Translations under genes and position numbers: made by a program
Shown: in pieces, positions 1-12,259 of the stretch
Position numbering within the stretch: position 1 is the stretch's first letter
Layout: each line of letters opens with the position of its first letter
Notes under the pieces: generated by a model
Databases searched by the model: none
What the model was told of the DNA's origin: nothing
Seen by the model: the letters and a program-made list of their open reading frames with translations, nothing else
NCBI GenBank assembly: GCA_030549335.1
Contig: JAUKPH010000017.1
Location: 8,207,501 to 8,271,500 of the forward strand
Source: Pontederia crassipes
Lineage: Eukaryota; Streptophyta; Magnoliopsida; Commelinales; Pontederiaceae
Length of the DNA stretch: 64,000 bases
Direction of reading: 5' to 3'

Positions 1-320
1 CTAAATTATTTGCAGTTCTAAACAGTATCAACATATCTCCAGTATTTTGTTTTTTTGAGAAATAACATAGCTCCAGTATTAGCTATTAAAAAAACATGAA
101 TGTGTATCCATGAATTCTTAAACCAATTCATGCTACTTGCCAAAAGCAAGAATAATGAGAACTTGTTGCAACATCTATGTAAAAATAAAGATAGAGCTAT
201 AGGACCAACCACTGCTGGTTCAATTGACCAATGGGTTGAACCCCAGAGTGAGAAGATCTCAGGACCAAATTTCATAATTGACACTGCTGGGAGAGATTTA
301 AATCTTTCATTTTTCCAGCT
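1..320. other. intergenic, no gene seen
   Basis: AT-rich DNA. The short open frames here have no recognisable protein motif and overlap on both strands, so I do not call a gene. Confidence 0.5.
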
Positions 321-500
321 GCTACCACAGTATTCGGAGTGATCGGATAAAAATCCAAATCCACTACAACCTGACTAATCTATATCCCTCCGAGTCGCAT
401 GCAGGCTTCCGGTGGGAATATTTTGCACACAGCAAGTTTCGAACTCGAGGCCTCCTTAAGTGAGGACAAAATGCTTATACCCCAATTAATCAACTAGATA
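320..500 (-). mobile_element. candidate tRNA-derived SINE
   Basis: Read on the minus strand, the segment contains GAGTTCGAAAC, which resembles a pol III B box. About 25 bases upstream is a GGGGTATAAG-like stretch where an A box would be expected, and the downstream body resembles plant tRNA-derived SINEs. I could not find a clear target-site duplication or tail, so the ends are approximate. It is unlike the (TTG)n-tailed SINE family found elsewhere in the window. Confidence 0.4.
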
Positions 501-1026
501 CTAGACATTACATGGAAAAAAAAAGAGCTATAAGAAGCAAGAGAGAACTGCTTGAAAGGATTGGAAGACATGATGTAAAAGTCAAAAGCAAAACAGGAGT
601 CCAGATGGGTCCTACTTGACCACAGTATATTTGACCTATTCATGATGCCAAAGTCATAAATACCAGCACAACTGATGGATCATGAGAATTGATTGGAAGA
701 AGAGGTAGGATAAAGTTGGTGTATGGAAATGGGCGCATGCATTGTATTTTTTTATTTTTCCAGAAAACCAAATTTCTAAGGATCTAGTCATGTGCGTACA
801 GACAAAGGATTTTGATGAGCAAAGAGGCTTTTTGTTCAGAAAAACACAGAAGATATGGATTACCTAGACGATATAATATGTTCCAGATGTAGATAGCACT
901 TGTTCGAAAATAAGAATAGTTGAATCATGACGAACCTAACAGAAAAATACAGTAATCAAAGATGCAAGGTGTCCTACTACTTTGCATGAAGCGCACACAC
1001 CGATCATATATTTGCAGAATATATCA

Positions 1027-1202
1027 ACAACAACAACAAAGCCTTATCCCACTAGGCGGGGTCGGCGACATGGATCATACGACTCGTTGATCCATGTTCA
1101 TGAGATTCGACAAGGTTTTACGCTGGTTGTCGGGGCCTAACACAACCCTCCTCCTTTATCCGGGCTAGGGACCGGCTATAACACATAGGCGGAGTTTGTG
1201 TG
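1027..1202 (-). mobile_element. (TTG)n-tailed SINE, copy 1
   Basis: A 176-bp SINE inserted in minus orientation: its TTG-repeat tail reads as ACAACAACAAC at the left edge. A perfect 15-bp target duplication (TTGCAGAATATATCA) lies at 1012-1026 and 1203-1217. The body (CCTTATCCCACTAGG, then GGATCATACGACTC) is shared with copies at 3922-4135 and 49521-49690. The (TTG)n tail and body recall the plant Au-SINE group; that assignment is from memory. The perfect duplication suggests a fairly young insertion. Confidence 0.85.
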
Positions 1203-1217
1203 TTGCAGAATATATCA

Positions 1218-2001
1218 AAGGAGAATAATTCTAAAGAGAGCATCAACTTGGTCAAAGGAAATCTATCAAATTGATGGTCGTCCATATTGGAAGTACTATT
1301 CATAAACTAAACAAGTAAACATTTTATTTCATTGAGGAAAAAAGGACTTTTCTTCTAGTTCCCAAATATATAACTAGGTCTCATGTAACAATTAAGAAAA
1401 TGAACCAGATGGCCACATAATGAAAAATGCTATATAACAATCTGAATGTAGGTAGAAGGCAAATGATTCCCTGTGTTTTCATCAAACATCTAAATCAAGA
1501 GATACTGCTATGTAGCAGCATATATTTACTCCACACTGGCAAAGATTATATTTTTTATGTCCGAAAAACTGACCAATCATTCTTTCAAAGAACACATAAA
1601 TCATACTTTTTTTTTAGGAGAACATAAATCATACTTGCTAGTCCCAAGTGACCTACTTCTATGTTTTTAAACCAATAATAATAACTGAGAACAATTTCTC
1701 ATTATACAATATCAGCAGTCATACAATACAGTAAAGAAAAATGACTAACAGATACAGTCAAAAGAGAGGACTTAAGATAGCAACAATTGAACACAATCAT
1801 TGAATTGGTAAATGAGTATCAAGTGGTAAGGTAAAGGCGAGTAATCATAAGTTTTTCCCATAAATAGCAGAAATATACGATGGTAAAGGACATGATAATC
1901 TTAATGCACTGGAATGCAATAGCTAGGTCAAGAATTTTAAAAGAGGAATAAACATTTTGAAGGGTTGGATGAGGAATCCACTGAATATAGATAAATTAAA
2001 C
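1218..2001. other. intergenic, no gene seen
   Basis: AT-rich DNA between a SINE and the poly-A end of a LINE. Only short unsupported frames are present. Confidence 0.5.
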
Positions 2002-4612
2002 TTTTTTTTTTTTTTGAGAGGGGAAAGGATGACTCCCATTGTGGTTGTCATCAAGGTATGCATATATAAGAGCAACTGTCATGTACAAAAGTGAGCTCTC
2101 AAGAAGAGAGCTCCAACACGGGCGGGGTGTACAATAGCTAACCGAAACCCCACTCCCGGAGAAGAAAGGAAGCATGAAATACAATAGTATCAATGAGAAT
2201 ATGCTCCGCACAAAAAATAATCCAATTGCGCTGAAGCCAAATGGCCCAGGCACCGGCCAAAAAAGATGTCAACAAAACTCGCCATGTCAGCCGCTGCCCA
2301 GCTCGAGCGTTGAGTGCATGCTAAAATGTCACAGCCTTTTAAGGGGGGGATATCAGCGACTCCCATGTACCCATCCTCGACTAAAAATCTCGAGATACCC
2401 TGCAGCTGAAGAAAAGGTGATCAATATCCTCCGCTGAGTCTCCGCACAAGGGGCAAGAAATGTCCGCGTGCGGTGCCCATCTCGACCTATATACCCTAGT
2501 GAGGAGCATGTCTCGCCGCATGAGCCAAGCAAAGATCTTGACTTTCAACGGCACCCGGAGTCGCCATATCAATCTACAGTCAGCCCAGAGTGCATCAGAG
2601 GATGACGATGCGGGAAGAAAGCGGAGATAAAGGCTGCTAGCTGAGAAGGACTCCGACACCCAAGTCCACCCATCAGACCTGGAGGGGTCCGGGCGGACTG
2701 GGGCCACCTGCTGCAATAGCACCAGGAGCTCCAAGAAACGCTGATCCGACAGAGCCAAAAATGGGAGTCCAGGACCGGTGTCCCTGTCATTTGTGTCAGA
2801 CCAAGTCTCTGCAACAGTCGCGCTCGGATGTGTGGCTAAAGCATATAGTCGAGGGAAAGCCACCGGTAAGGGCCCCTCGGGAATCCAATCATGCCGCCAA
2901 AAAGAGAAAACCTGTCCAGAGCCAAGGGAGGGGACCATAAAAGGACGCACCCAAGGGAGAATAGATGCCACACCCCCAGAAATGAGAAGCCCCCCTAGGA
3001 AGAACAAGTCTAGACTCCCATGATAGGTCCTGTCCATAGCAAGTAAAGAAAACTGTCCTCCAAAAGCTGTCAGCTGGCCCCATGATCCGTCCCGCCCCAC
3101 CGGGCTAGGAGAGCCCAATTGGTGATGCGGAGGTCGCGGACTCCAAGGCCCCCTCGAGTCATGGGCCTGCAGACGATGTCCCATGCAACCAAGTGGATAC
3201 CTCGGCGATCAGAGTCGCACCCCTGCCAAAAGAATCTGCTCCTTAGTAAATCAATTCGTCTCTTTACCTGACCAGGCATCAAGAGAACCGACATGTGGCA
3301 GATGAGTAAGGCTGAGAGAACAGATCGGAGAAGAACCAGCCGGCCGCCCCGTGATAACAATCTGGAGGACCACCCATGGAGTCTGTGCTCAAGTCGCTGA
3401 ATACTCGGAGTCCATCCTCGGGAACCTATGCGCCGGTCGGAAAGTGGAAGACCCAAATAGGTAAGCGGCAGGGTACTAATCGGCGTATGGAGCTCTGCCG
3501 CACAAAGATCAGCGACTGCCGGAACCATGCCAAAAGGGATGAATGAAGACTTAGCATGGTTGATTCGGAGACCCGATGCAGCACCAAAAAGCTCCACTAA
3601 TATGGCCACCCGTCTGACCTCCTGGACCAAGCCCTCAATGAAGAAGACAATGTCGTCTGCGTATTGCAAGATGGGAACGAGGCTGTCGGCAAAACCTGTG
3701 AGTAGCCCAGCCCCACACGAAGCTAGGGTGCATCTGGCTAAGGCATCAACAGCTAGCATGAAAAGCATAGGCGCAAGTGGGCAGCCTTGTCGAACCCCCC
3801 TCTAGGGTTGTACCCAGCCACCAGCCAGAGCCCCATTGATCAGGTCAGAGAATGAAGCAGTAGTGATGCAACGCTTCATCCACGTGATCCAAGTCACTGG
3901 GAATCCCCTAACCTGTAGTGACAACAACAACAACAAAGCCTTATCCCACTAGGTGGGGTCCGCTACATGGATCATACGACGTCATTCCGCTCTATTAGTA
4001 ACCATTCGTTGATCCATTTTCATAAGATTCGACAGGATTTTATGCTGGCTGTCGGGGCCTAACACAACCCTCCTCCTTTATCCGGGCTTGGGACCGGCTT
4101 TACCCTCCTCCTTTACCCTCCTCCTCCTAACACAACCCTAACCTGTAGTGAATGCCAAAGAAATGACCACGAAATAGTGTCATAAGCCTTAGAGAAATCT
4201 ACCTTCCATAGGAAGGCAGGGGGGCGTCGGTCCTCCTCTAATGTGCTATGATCTCAATATCAATGGAATAACTGTCGGTGATACCACAGCCCTGGATGAA
4301 TGCTGACTGTGCTGGGTGAATGAGGTCAAAAAGCACTTCCCTAAGCCGATTAGCCAATACCCTAACCACCAGAAGGTAGATGGCATTAGATATGGCTATC
4401 AGCCTGTAATCCTCAACACGTTCTGCCGGCGTGTGCTTGGGCAGCATGAAGAGCAGGAATCGGTTTAGGCGCTCGAAGCCCCGATTCCCGCCAGCGAACT
4501 CCTGAATGACATCCATCACATCCCCACGAAGGGTAGACCAGAACTCTTTGTAGAAAAGCAGGAAGCCGTCCGGGCCTGGCGATGCATCAGCGTTGAAACT
4601 TGACATCCCAGA
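2002..4612 (-). mobile_element. 5'-truncated L1-type LINE (copy A)
   Basis: A non-LTR retrotransposon on the minus strand. Its 3' poly-A tail appears as a T run at 2002-2015. Three stretches of ORF2 are visible. The start of reverse transcriptase lies at about 4238-4606 (ASPGPDGF, later HPAQSAFIQG). The palm with the catalytic YADD motif lies at 3070-3768. The C-terminal zf-RVT region lies at about 2430-2570 (CPLCG, then DHLFFSC). The endonuclease and ORF1 are missing, so the copy is 5'-truncated. The frame changes between the RT block and the zinc-finger block, and a SINE interrupts it at 3922-4135. It is clearly related to the longer LINE at 45856-53935. I found no convincing target duplication. 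Confidence 0.88.
3922..4135 (-). mobile_element. (TTG)n-tailed SINE, copy 2, inside LINE A
   Basis: A SINE of the same family as the copy at 1027-1202, also in minus orientation. A perfect 16-bp target duplication (CCCTAACCTGTAGTGA) lies at 3906-3921 and 4136-4151. Its 5' end differs from the other copies: the pyrimidine-rich CCCTCCTCCTTTA block is repeated, making the copy about 40 bp longer. It interrupts the LINE reverse-transcriptase frame and so is younger than the LINE. Confidence 0.87.
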
Positions 4613-5439
4613 TTGACTATGAATCCGTAGCTCTAAGTCAAGAGTATATATTTAACTAATTCATCAGTGAAATTTTCACTAATATGATTGATTGATCAGA
4701 TTCTGGTTAAGACAAACAGATTCTACATTTGAGGTATCTAGACTTGCCTACAAATCCAATACCAATAGCAACAAACTTTTGGTTCATTACTTTCGTGACT
4801 AAATACAGATTCTTAAAGGTTAAAAATAAGGAAATTGGTATACTGAACAAATATGGTTAACCTCAATGAATCTCCCTCGAACCCAAGAGTTTTATTAAAG
4901 AAAGTCTCAGTAATGGTTCTGATTCTCCAGTCCAATGTCGCTGTGGCGTCATAAAAGGGTCCGGGATCACTATTAGCCACAGTAAAGTGCCCTTATGCAA
5001 ATCAAATTTCAAAGTGATTTCTCCTCAAAAAAAAATTCAAAGTGATTCAACGACTTCACTGGACGATCAAATAACCTTACAGAACCATCTATGATGTACG
5101 GCAAATCAAAACGCGACCTTTCGGTTCTCACAGCATTACTTACCGTCATCGGTAAGTCTAAAAGACAACAGCAGCCCACTCTAGGAAGCTTTCAGGCATC
5201 GGCTCACCCCCACTTTCACGAAATCTAAATTGCATTCCCCTCCCCCGATCTATGCTCGCGACGCGAGCAGGAGCCATCCAAGGACAGGAGAGGACCCATG
5301 TCGGGCTTATCAAACATCCGCTGGCACTCATTTCATCGAACACCACATGCTCGAGAGAACAGAAACCACGACTCGAAGGATCCGCACAAGATTTAAATAG
5401 ACAAGAACGAACGGATCTGCAAATTGGGGGAAGAGGAAC
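4613..5439. other. intergenic / 3' flank of ATP synthase epsilon gene
   Basis: No gene is called. The proximal part (about 5150-5439) is moderately GC-rich and could contain the 3' UTR, or a further short exon, of the epsilon subunit gene on the minus strand. No matching C-terminal coding piece was recognised. Confidence 0.4.
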
Positions 5440-5625
5440 TCAACTGGGCTTTTCGGGTTTGCCAGCGGACCACTTGGAGACGGCGAAGTGGACCTTCTCG
5501 CGGTCGGCGGCCTCCGACTTGTAGGGCTCCTTCAGGCAGCCGCGGACGAGGGAGGCGCATATGTTGGAGTAGGTGATGTACGTCATCCCCGCTGCCCTCC
5601 AGAAAGGCACCGCTGCGCTCGACAT
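5440..5625 (-). CDS. mitochondrial F1-ATP synthase subunit epsilon
   Basis: This encodes the small epsilon subunit of the mitochondrial F1 sector, which sits at the foot of the central stalk with gamma and delta. It corresponds to the eukaryote-specific epsilon, not bacterial epsilon. The 61-residue product starts [20 protein letters not shown] and continues with CLKEPYK and REKVHF, a nearly unbroken match to plant family members of about 70 residues. I start at 5625 because the family begins just before AVPFWRAAG. An in-frame ATG at 5685 would add an unusual acidic stretch. The product stops after KPEKPS, about 9 residues short of relatives, which continue with a TIRSDTPEE-like tail. That tail may lie in an unrecognised downstream exon or be lost. 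A CCCA|GTTGAG context at the end could be a weak splice donor. Confidence 0.9.
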   Translation of the reverse strand: MSSAAVPFWRAAGMTYITYSNICASLVRGCLKEPYKSEAADREKVHFAVSKWSAGKPEKPS

Positions 5626-5699
5626 CTCTCCCTTCCTCTTCTCCTCCTCTTCTTCTACTAATTGTTCCGCTTTGGACTTCCCCAAACCCCAATCGAATG

Positions 5700-6700
5700 C
5701 GTTGCGTTGCGCTCTTCCTGTGTGGCTTTTTTCTACTTGTACATGAGATTTAGTGGGCTTGATGATGGGTTTGGCGTCAGTTCATGGGCTCATAGTTCGG
5801 CCCTAATATGTTTTTTTTTTTAATATGTAAATTTTGGGCTCAAGAGAACGGTGAGAACACACAAAAAAGTTTTCTTTATTTTCTTGTGTCAGAAGTATTT
5901 TTTTAATTTCCTTTTTAGAACAATATAATTAGAAAAATAAAAGAATTAACAGAAAATTAGGCAATAGGTAAAGTGGACTTTTAAAAGTACACAGAGGTAA
6001 ATGACTAATTACTTAGTTGAAAGGAGGTAGGTAGAAATATATAATTTTTTTATAACATATACATTCAATATTTGTACTATCCTTTTAAGTGGTAACATCT
6101 ATTCCTTTTAAGGACTATTGATCGTGATTATGAATGATAAATTGACTAATTGGATAATTTTTCATTCATCGTCCAAACAAATAATTAAATGTATCATAAT
6201 GCTATCCCTTAGTAGCACAATCATTTTTCGTTACCTCAAACAATGTAATTGAGTGATTTTATCTAACCCAAAATTTCATTTTCGATCCAATAGAAGAGTT
6301 TGTCAACAGGAAATTTGAATGCGTTGAATATAAGTACATGTAAAGTAGCTAAAGAACTGATCCCCGAGAAAAGAAAACTGTATACCTCAAATTTATATTA
6401 AAGGGCAATTTAAGTTTTTTGTTCAAATTCTTATGATCTTTCCTATATAAATCTTCATATTTCTATTGCTCACCTCTTTTGTCCAAATCTTTTGATGGCT
6501 AGGACTTGAAGAAGAAGAACAAGAACAAAAGGAACAAGGAGGAAGAAGAAGAAAGAAGAAGAGGAAGAAAAAGGAGAAGTATTTAAAAAAAAGTATGTAA
6601 ATGGGATCCAAAACACTCTCTTCTCTTTTAATGATTTTTTTGTATTTGATTAAGAGCAAGACGACGTCATGTTCTCTTATTGGACTATGATTTGTGATTG
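5700..6700. other. AT-rich intergenic, no gene seen
   Basis: Very AT-rich DNA upstream of the epsilon subunit gene, presumably including its promoter. A purine-rich AGAAGAAGAA stretch near 6510-6575 accounts for the open frame here. I recognise no gene or defined element. Confidence 0.5.
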
Positions 6701-6731
6701 AGAGATTTTATTCATGCAAATCATTAGATCC

Positions 6732-6771
<40 letters not shown>

Positions 6772-8479
6772 TCCTCGTGATTAGATTGGTACCATGCTTC
6801 AATTTTATGATTAGATTCAATAGTTAGGATTCATATGATTTTATTGATCATGATTGGGGATGAACCCTAAGATCTGAAAAATTGACGTTTTTTTATGGTA
6901 TTTCATGTGTTTTTTTATTCTCATTGATATGTGGATTAGAAACTTTAGGATGCATTGTATTATATTTTCCCAAAGTTTTATTGAAAAATGTGCAGAACGC
7001 GAGCTCAATACGCGCAAAAGAGTGTTAATACAGCAAGAAGTCTTTAATATGGGCTGCCAGTATTTTCTAGTACGAGCTCAACACGGCCATATTGAACTCG
7101 TAGCTGGGCAAAAAGTCCATCTCACGCCGGTGATCAAATGGCACAGTCGTGTCAAAGGTTAGCACAGTTGTGACGCTAGTTGGAATGGCCGTGCCCAACA
7201 CTTGGAGCAACGCAGACCGTTCCACTGTCACGGTCACGTGTGTGACCACTCCATCACGGCCGTGTGACGACTACAAGATGAATATATGATATAATTAAAG
7301 TTATTTTCAAAGTATATATACTATGTATTGATGTTTGATGATTTATATGAACTTAGATATACGTATATGCATGCTTCTTACGTAACTAGGTTAAAACATA
7401 AAGATTGAACGATGTAAATGTTTATTGATTGCAAAGCATAATGAATTCAGTTGTGGGTGATGTTACATGTTGACTCTCTATGACCTTTTATCGAAAAATT
7501 GTCTAAAATGATCGTTACACACATCGACAATGGTGTGTGCATTCCGATGTCGCCCTTGGGTGAGAGTCCAGACATCGGCAATATTGTGTGCATTCTGTTG
7601 TCACCTTTGAGTGAGAGTGGAGCATTGTCTCCACGGCTTAGCTAGCCTATTGAGAGGACAACGATATAAATCCCAACTATTGGAAGATATAACATTAATA
7701 GGAAAGGCCAATAATCGATGGAATGGAACGATGTCCCACGAAAGTCAAAGTCCAAAGGATTATAAAGCAACCTTGAGGAAAGTTATGAAGACAATGGTTA
7801 TGGTAAGTGTATTCCACTTATATGCCTATTGATTGAATGAATGATTAATATGAATGTCCATACTTTATGTATTATGATATGATTACATGTATGCCATGCT
7901 ATTATTATAATGCATGATGATGATAGAATGATGTTAATGTTTGACATATAGATCTTATTTTATGAACATGGCATGCACAATGTTCACTTCTTTTATATAA
8001 AGATGATGCATATCATGTAATATCCTATTTAGGATCATGGTATCACGCATGGTCTTTACATACTCTAACCGGGGAAACCTCCTCATTCTGGATTCATATA
8101 GGTGCATAAAATTATAAATGATGGCGGCTCAGCTCATGAAGAATAAAATTGCACAGTGATCTAAGATGTTAAGAGTCAATTGTCTTAGAGTCTTTTGACT
8201 ATGTTCTAAAGAAATATTTTTTACTATGGTTTCCTAATGTTTTAATTATTTTTTTAGATGATGTTGAGATGTATTTCAATTTTATAATATTACTTTTAAT
8301 GTTTTCATGAATTTTCCATAATTAATTGAAGGATTCTTTTATCTTATAAAATGATTTATGCTTCCGCTGATTTAATTGAGAATCATATTATTTTATGTTT
8401 ATATGATGATGAATGAGTTAACACAGCTGAATGACTCAATTATTCTTAATAATTTGGGGATAAAATTCGGGATGTTACA
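6700..8479. mobile_element. probable Ty3/gypsy LTR remnant (fossil)
   Basis: The segment looks like an old LTR of the Tekay/Del type. It has blocks rich in CACGGCCGTG near 7240-7262, and a right edge at 8479 reading GGGATGTTACA, the usual 3' boundary of such LTRs. A roughly 60-bp unit around ATCGACAATGGTGTGTGCATT is duplicated at 7500-7620. I could not place the left edge or a target duplication. No internal coding domains accompany it, so it would be a solo or degraded LTR. The family call is recalled and tentative. Confidence 0.4.
6737..6769. repeat. (TA)n microsatellite
   Basis: An uninterrupted TA dinucleotide run of about 33 bp. Confidence 0.95.
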
Positions 8480-8687
8480 AGAACATAATAAAGATAGGAT
8501 ATTTTATTAATTGTTTTCCCGTACATGAAAGCAAGAAAATAAACATGTTGATTTTTACAAACAAACGAGACCAAACGAAAAAAAAATTACATTTCATACA
8601 ATTTTACTGAGATTAATTATTTGTGTATGAGCTTTCAAGTAGCTTGCCTGTGGAAGCAAAAACAATGCACCATTCCATTTTTACAAG

Positions 8688-11417
8688 CTAGTTTTTCCTA
8701 AGATCCGTCCATAGTAGAAATCTGCGAGGCCTGCCAAGAAATCTAGCTTGCCATGCAGGCTCTTCATTTTCGTAAACAAAACCACTCTTCTTGTATAAAT
8801 TCTGTGCTGCTTCATTGTCAACAGCAACATGGACGTACAAATCAGTCATCCCTGGCAAATGTTTGTACAAGAGAAGGGCCCTATAAATAATAATAACAAA
8901 AGAATGGAGCAAATAGAATGTTACAAGATATATTTTCTTAAGAATATAATGCACATAATCCAGTTTAGCTACAAAGTTCAATCATGATGTTTCTAATAAT
9001 ATGCCGCTAGCAGAGTAAGAGAGCACGCGTATGCCTGCGAAAGCGATCATTCACAGTTCTTTACTATAGATTCAAAACAACTTATATCAATCTCTTGTGA
9101 AATCCATACATTTCATTCGGCTATATATACCAGTTATATTACTTATCAGAAATTTCTGAGTAGTAAATTCTGACGAAATGTTTTATTTTCACCATTTTTA
9201 TTGCTCTAGTCATGTGGCAAAAGAAATGAAGCAATACAAGTAAGTAATCTACAGGAAGCAAAATAGTTACCCCACTCCTGAGCAATTAGTTTTGACTTGG
9301 CAACTAACAAATGTCCCAAACCATTCCTCTGTAGCTCGTCAGCAACACATACGTTGCACAAATATGCCCTCGTTAGGCCATCTCCAATAACCTGACGACA
9401 TAATATATCTTGTTTCAACTAAGAAAATCTCAGTTTAATTATTCAGCAACAAGCAAGGAATATCTGAAGTTCTGCCAATAATTTGAGCTGCTCGAATAGA
9501 GCATTCAATTTATTAAGAAAAGAATATTCTCCTTTAGAGAAACAAAACCAACCAAATAAATGAGTAACACAGATCGTACCTCAGGCCACTTTCCTGTCAA
9601 TTCAGAAGGCAAAGAATGACATTGGCTAATATCCAAGCTCCCAACAACTATTCGATCTTCTCCATTTCGTGAATACTACATTTGAATAAGAAATTGCATT
9701 GATTAGAAGATACTACCAGAATGATGGCACAGGCAATGAAAGAGTGTTTAAAAGAATATTCAAAAGTCCATAAGATTTATAACATGATTGCAGAGATGGA
9801 AGTTTGAGCAGAGCAGCTTTCTTTATCAGTGCAATGAAAGAGATGGAATGTTAGGAATAAGGCCACAAAGGTCCATGTTCAACCCGTACCAGAAGTGTAT
9901 GTTATCTTGTTCTCAGATCCCTCCACTAATAAATTCTCCAAACAAAGTCTCCTTATGAGATGTTGAAGACTCAGAGATAGTGCACAATTGATCCAGAACT
10001 TCTAGATGCATATTTCCTTTGGCATACAAAAGTTATCACTATCAGACTCCATCAGACAGAAATGAATATTATCATTTATCAATGAAGTCGACAATTTTTT
10101 TAAGTGGCAATTGCACTTTAGCTGTGACACTCGATATCTGAATCAAATCTCTCATATAACCTTCATCACCACCGCACTAGTGACTTCTGCACCCCACAGC
10201 TCTTTAAATTTAAATTATCCATTTCAAATGACATGTCAGATTTTAAAAGTATCTGAGAATGGAAAAAAGATTGCAATATACTTTTAAGAATTATTCACAT
10301 TACACTACATATTTCCTCCAGCTGACCTACTAACTTCATGTTGGAAAGCATACAGAAAAAGAGATTCAAGGCATGGTACATGCCGCATGTTTGGCTTAGC
10401 ATACTGATGTCAACTGATCGGTTGTTGTCAGTCTCTGGCCCTTATGCACAACAAACAGACTCCCTCAAACTCTAATGGTCATGCCATGATAAATGTGTAC
10501 TGGAAAACCGAATGAAACAGGCGACTGAAAATTAGGATTTTACTGCATTATTTACTAGTCATGCAAAATTTGTACTTCACAAGGACAACAGCATACATAC
10601 CTTGCACAGAGAGCAGAGTTCGCTTGCAGAACTCAGATACGGTGACAATGGCAAGGTCGCATTGATGCAGCTGACTCTTTTGAATCCTATAGTCCTCCCT
10701 CCAATGCGATCTTTCAGTGCCTCGAATTCCTTCTCCGCCAGGTAGCTCCTATAATCCTAAGATAACTTGAATTGAGCAAACAAAATCAGCATTATAAAGA
10801 TGACAACCCAAGCAATTAAGCTTCAGAATTAGCTCCCATTGTCGTCTCTGCTAAATCAAAGTACCGAAACTTCTAATGTCACATCTGTTTCATGGAGGCA
10901 TTGGCCCATCCCATATACATTACGACATGACAGTGACTCACAGTCCAAGTAAACAATCATTGTGAGTGCTCTACTCAAACTTCTCACGCCCTCAGCAGCC
11001 GAAAACAGACAATTGAACGAGGATTGAAAGGGAAGGTAACAAAGGCGCGATCTTGGGAACGCTCACCTCGACGCCAACGGACGGGTTGAACTTGTTAAAG
11101 GTGCGAACTCGGAGGCGGACAGCGGCGAAGAGCTCGTCGTCGGACTCGGCTTCCTCGACGCACAGGGAGCTCCGGTCAAGCGTCAGCGCTTCCGGCGCGC
11201 AGATTTGCGGGGAGGCGGCACATCCTACGCCACCGACGGCGCGGTCACGCTGATACCGGACCGACCCGAGCTCGTCGGAGGGGAGAACGGCGACGGGGCA
11301 GGCGAAGCTTCCGAAAGGGAAAGATCTAGCGGTGGTGCCGCGGAGGTTCCGACGGAATCGTCCGGGAGGGAGACGTGGTGCCGGCGGAGCGACAGAGGAG
11401 TAGAGGAGCGCCATCAT
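8688..11417 (-). CDS. plastid GNAT-family N-acetyltransferase
   Basis: A GCN5-related acetyltransferase that would move acetyl from acetyl-CoA to protein N-termini or lysines, probably in the chloroplast. Five exons fit in phase: 11067-11417, 10601-10756, 9580-9675, 9271-9391 and 8688-8851, giving 295 residues. The first ~80 residues are Ser/Arg/Pro-rich, as in a plastid transit peptide. Motif A with the acetyl-CoA loop is in exon 4 (LCNVCVADELQRNGLGHLL). Exon 5 carries HVAVDNEAAQNLYKKSGFVY and a PAWQARFL tail typical of plant plastid GNATs near Arabidopsis At4g28030 and At2g06025. For exon 5 I use the CCAG acceptor at 8852 because it keeps phase and gives the family junction EWG-MTDLYVHV. 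The ATAG acceptor at 8881 would shift the frame. The substrate is unknown. Confidence 0.9.
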
Positions 11418-12177
11418 CGTCGGTGACTTCGCCGGCGGCCTCGCTCGGACTCGAGAGCAGTTCTATTTTTCAAGTGGGGTTATGTTTTGCATGCGGAGAT
11501 GTTTATGGTGCAGGAGCTTTTAAGATGGGCCAGCAAGGCGCGGTGACGACGAACGGGAGCTTTCGCTGGAGAGAATGGTTAATCTTATTGTTGTTCGGGT
11601 GGGGCAGCAGAACGGGGATGATCCATGGATTCGTTGGTGGGAAAAGGCTCCACGGCTATTGGCTGGAAAATAAAACTATTGGTCCCTAACCCTGATCTAT
11701 ATGTTATTATTTTTTTCTTTCTTTTAAGAAATAACAACTCCAATAAAAATTTTAATAAATGATAACTTCACAATTTTGTCATTATTGTTTACCGAGATCA
11801 GATCAGCCGCGGCTTCAAAGCTAATATTTAGCTTTATTTAGGTTTGTTTCTATGTGGAGTCAAAGTTAACATTTAAAAAACGTTTATAATATTATTATTT
11901 TCAGCAACCCTTTTTTTCATATCTTTTTGCCTTACACATTATCCTAAATAACATTTCTGTCGTTATTAAAACTAGTTTTTTTTTTTACTATCGAGGAATG
12001 TTTTCTTATTTCTTTACGGTGCTGGTGTTCATTTTATTTTTTTATTATTTTATTAATTAATATGCTTGTCACATCAATTGTAAATTGATTACCGCTAAAA
12101 AGATAGTAGGTAAAATAAGATAGTAATTGACAATGTAATAAAACAAATTGAATTTCCAGTATCATGTAAAATTTACC
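11418..12177. other. promoter side of the GNAT gene and AT-rich spacer
   Basis: The first ~250 bp upstream of the GNAT start are GC-rich and probably hold its 5' UTR and promoter. The remainder is AT-rich with no recognised gene. I see no definite TATA box. Confidence 0.4.
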
Positions 12178-12259
12178 CGTTTTATTTCAAATCTTAAGTA
12201 CTATGTTTTAATAGACTTCGGCGCTTTAAATATTAAAAACATCTAGTACGAAAATAAAA

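Noticed and set aside
8852-8981. Upstream extension of the last GNAT exon, with an ATAG acceptor at 8881
   Set aside because: Joining there breaks the reading frame with exon 4. The CCAG acceptor at 8852 keeps phase and gives the family junction.
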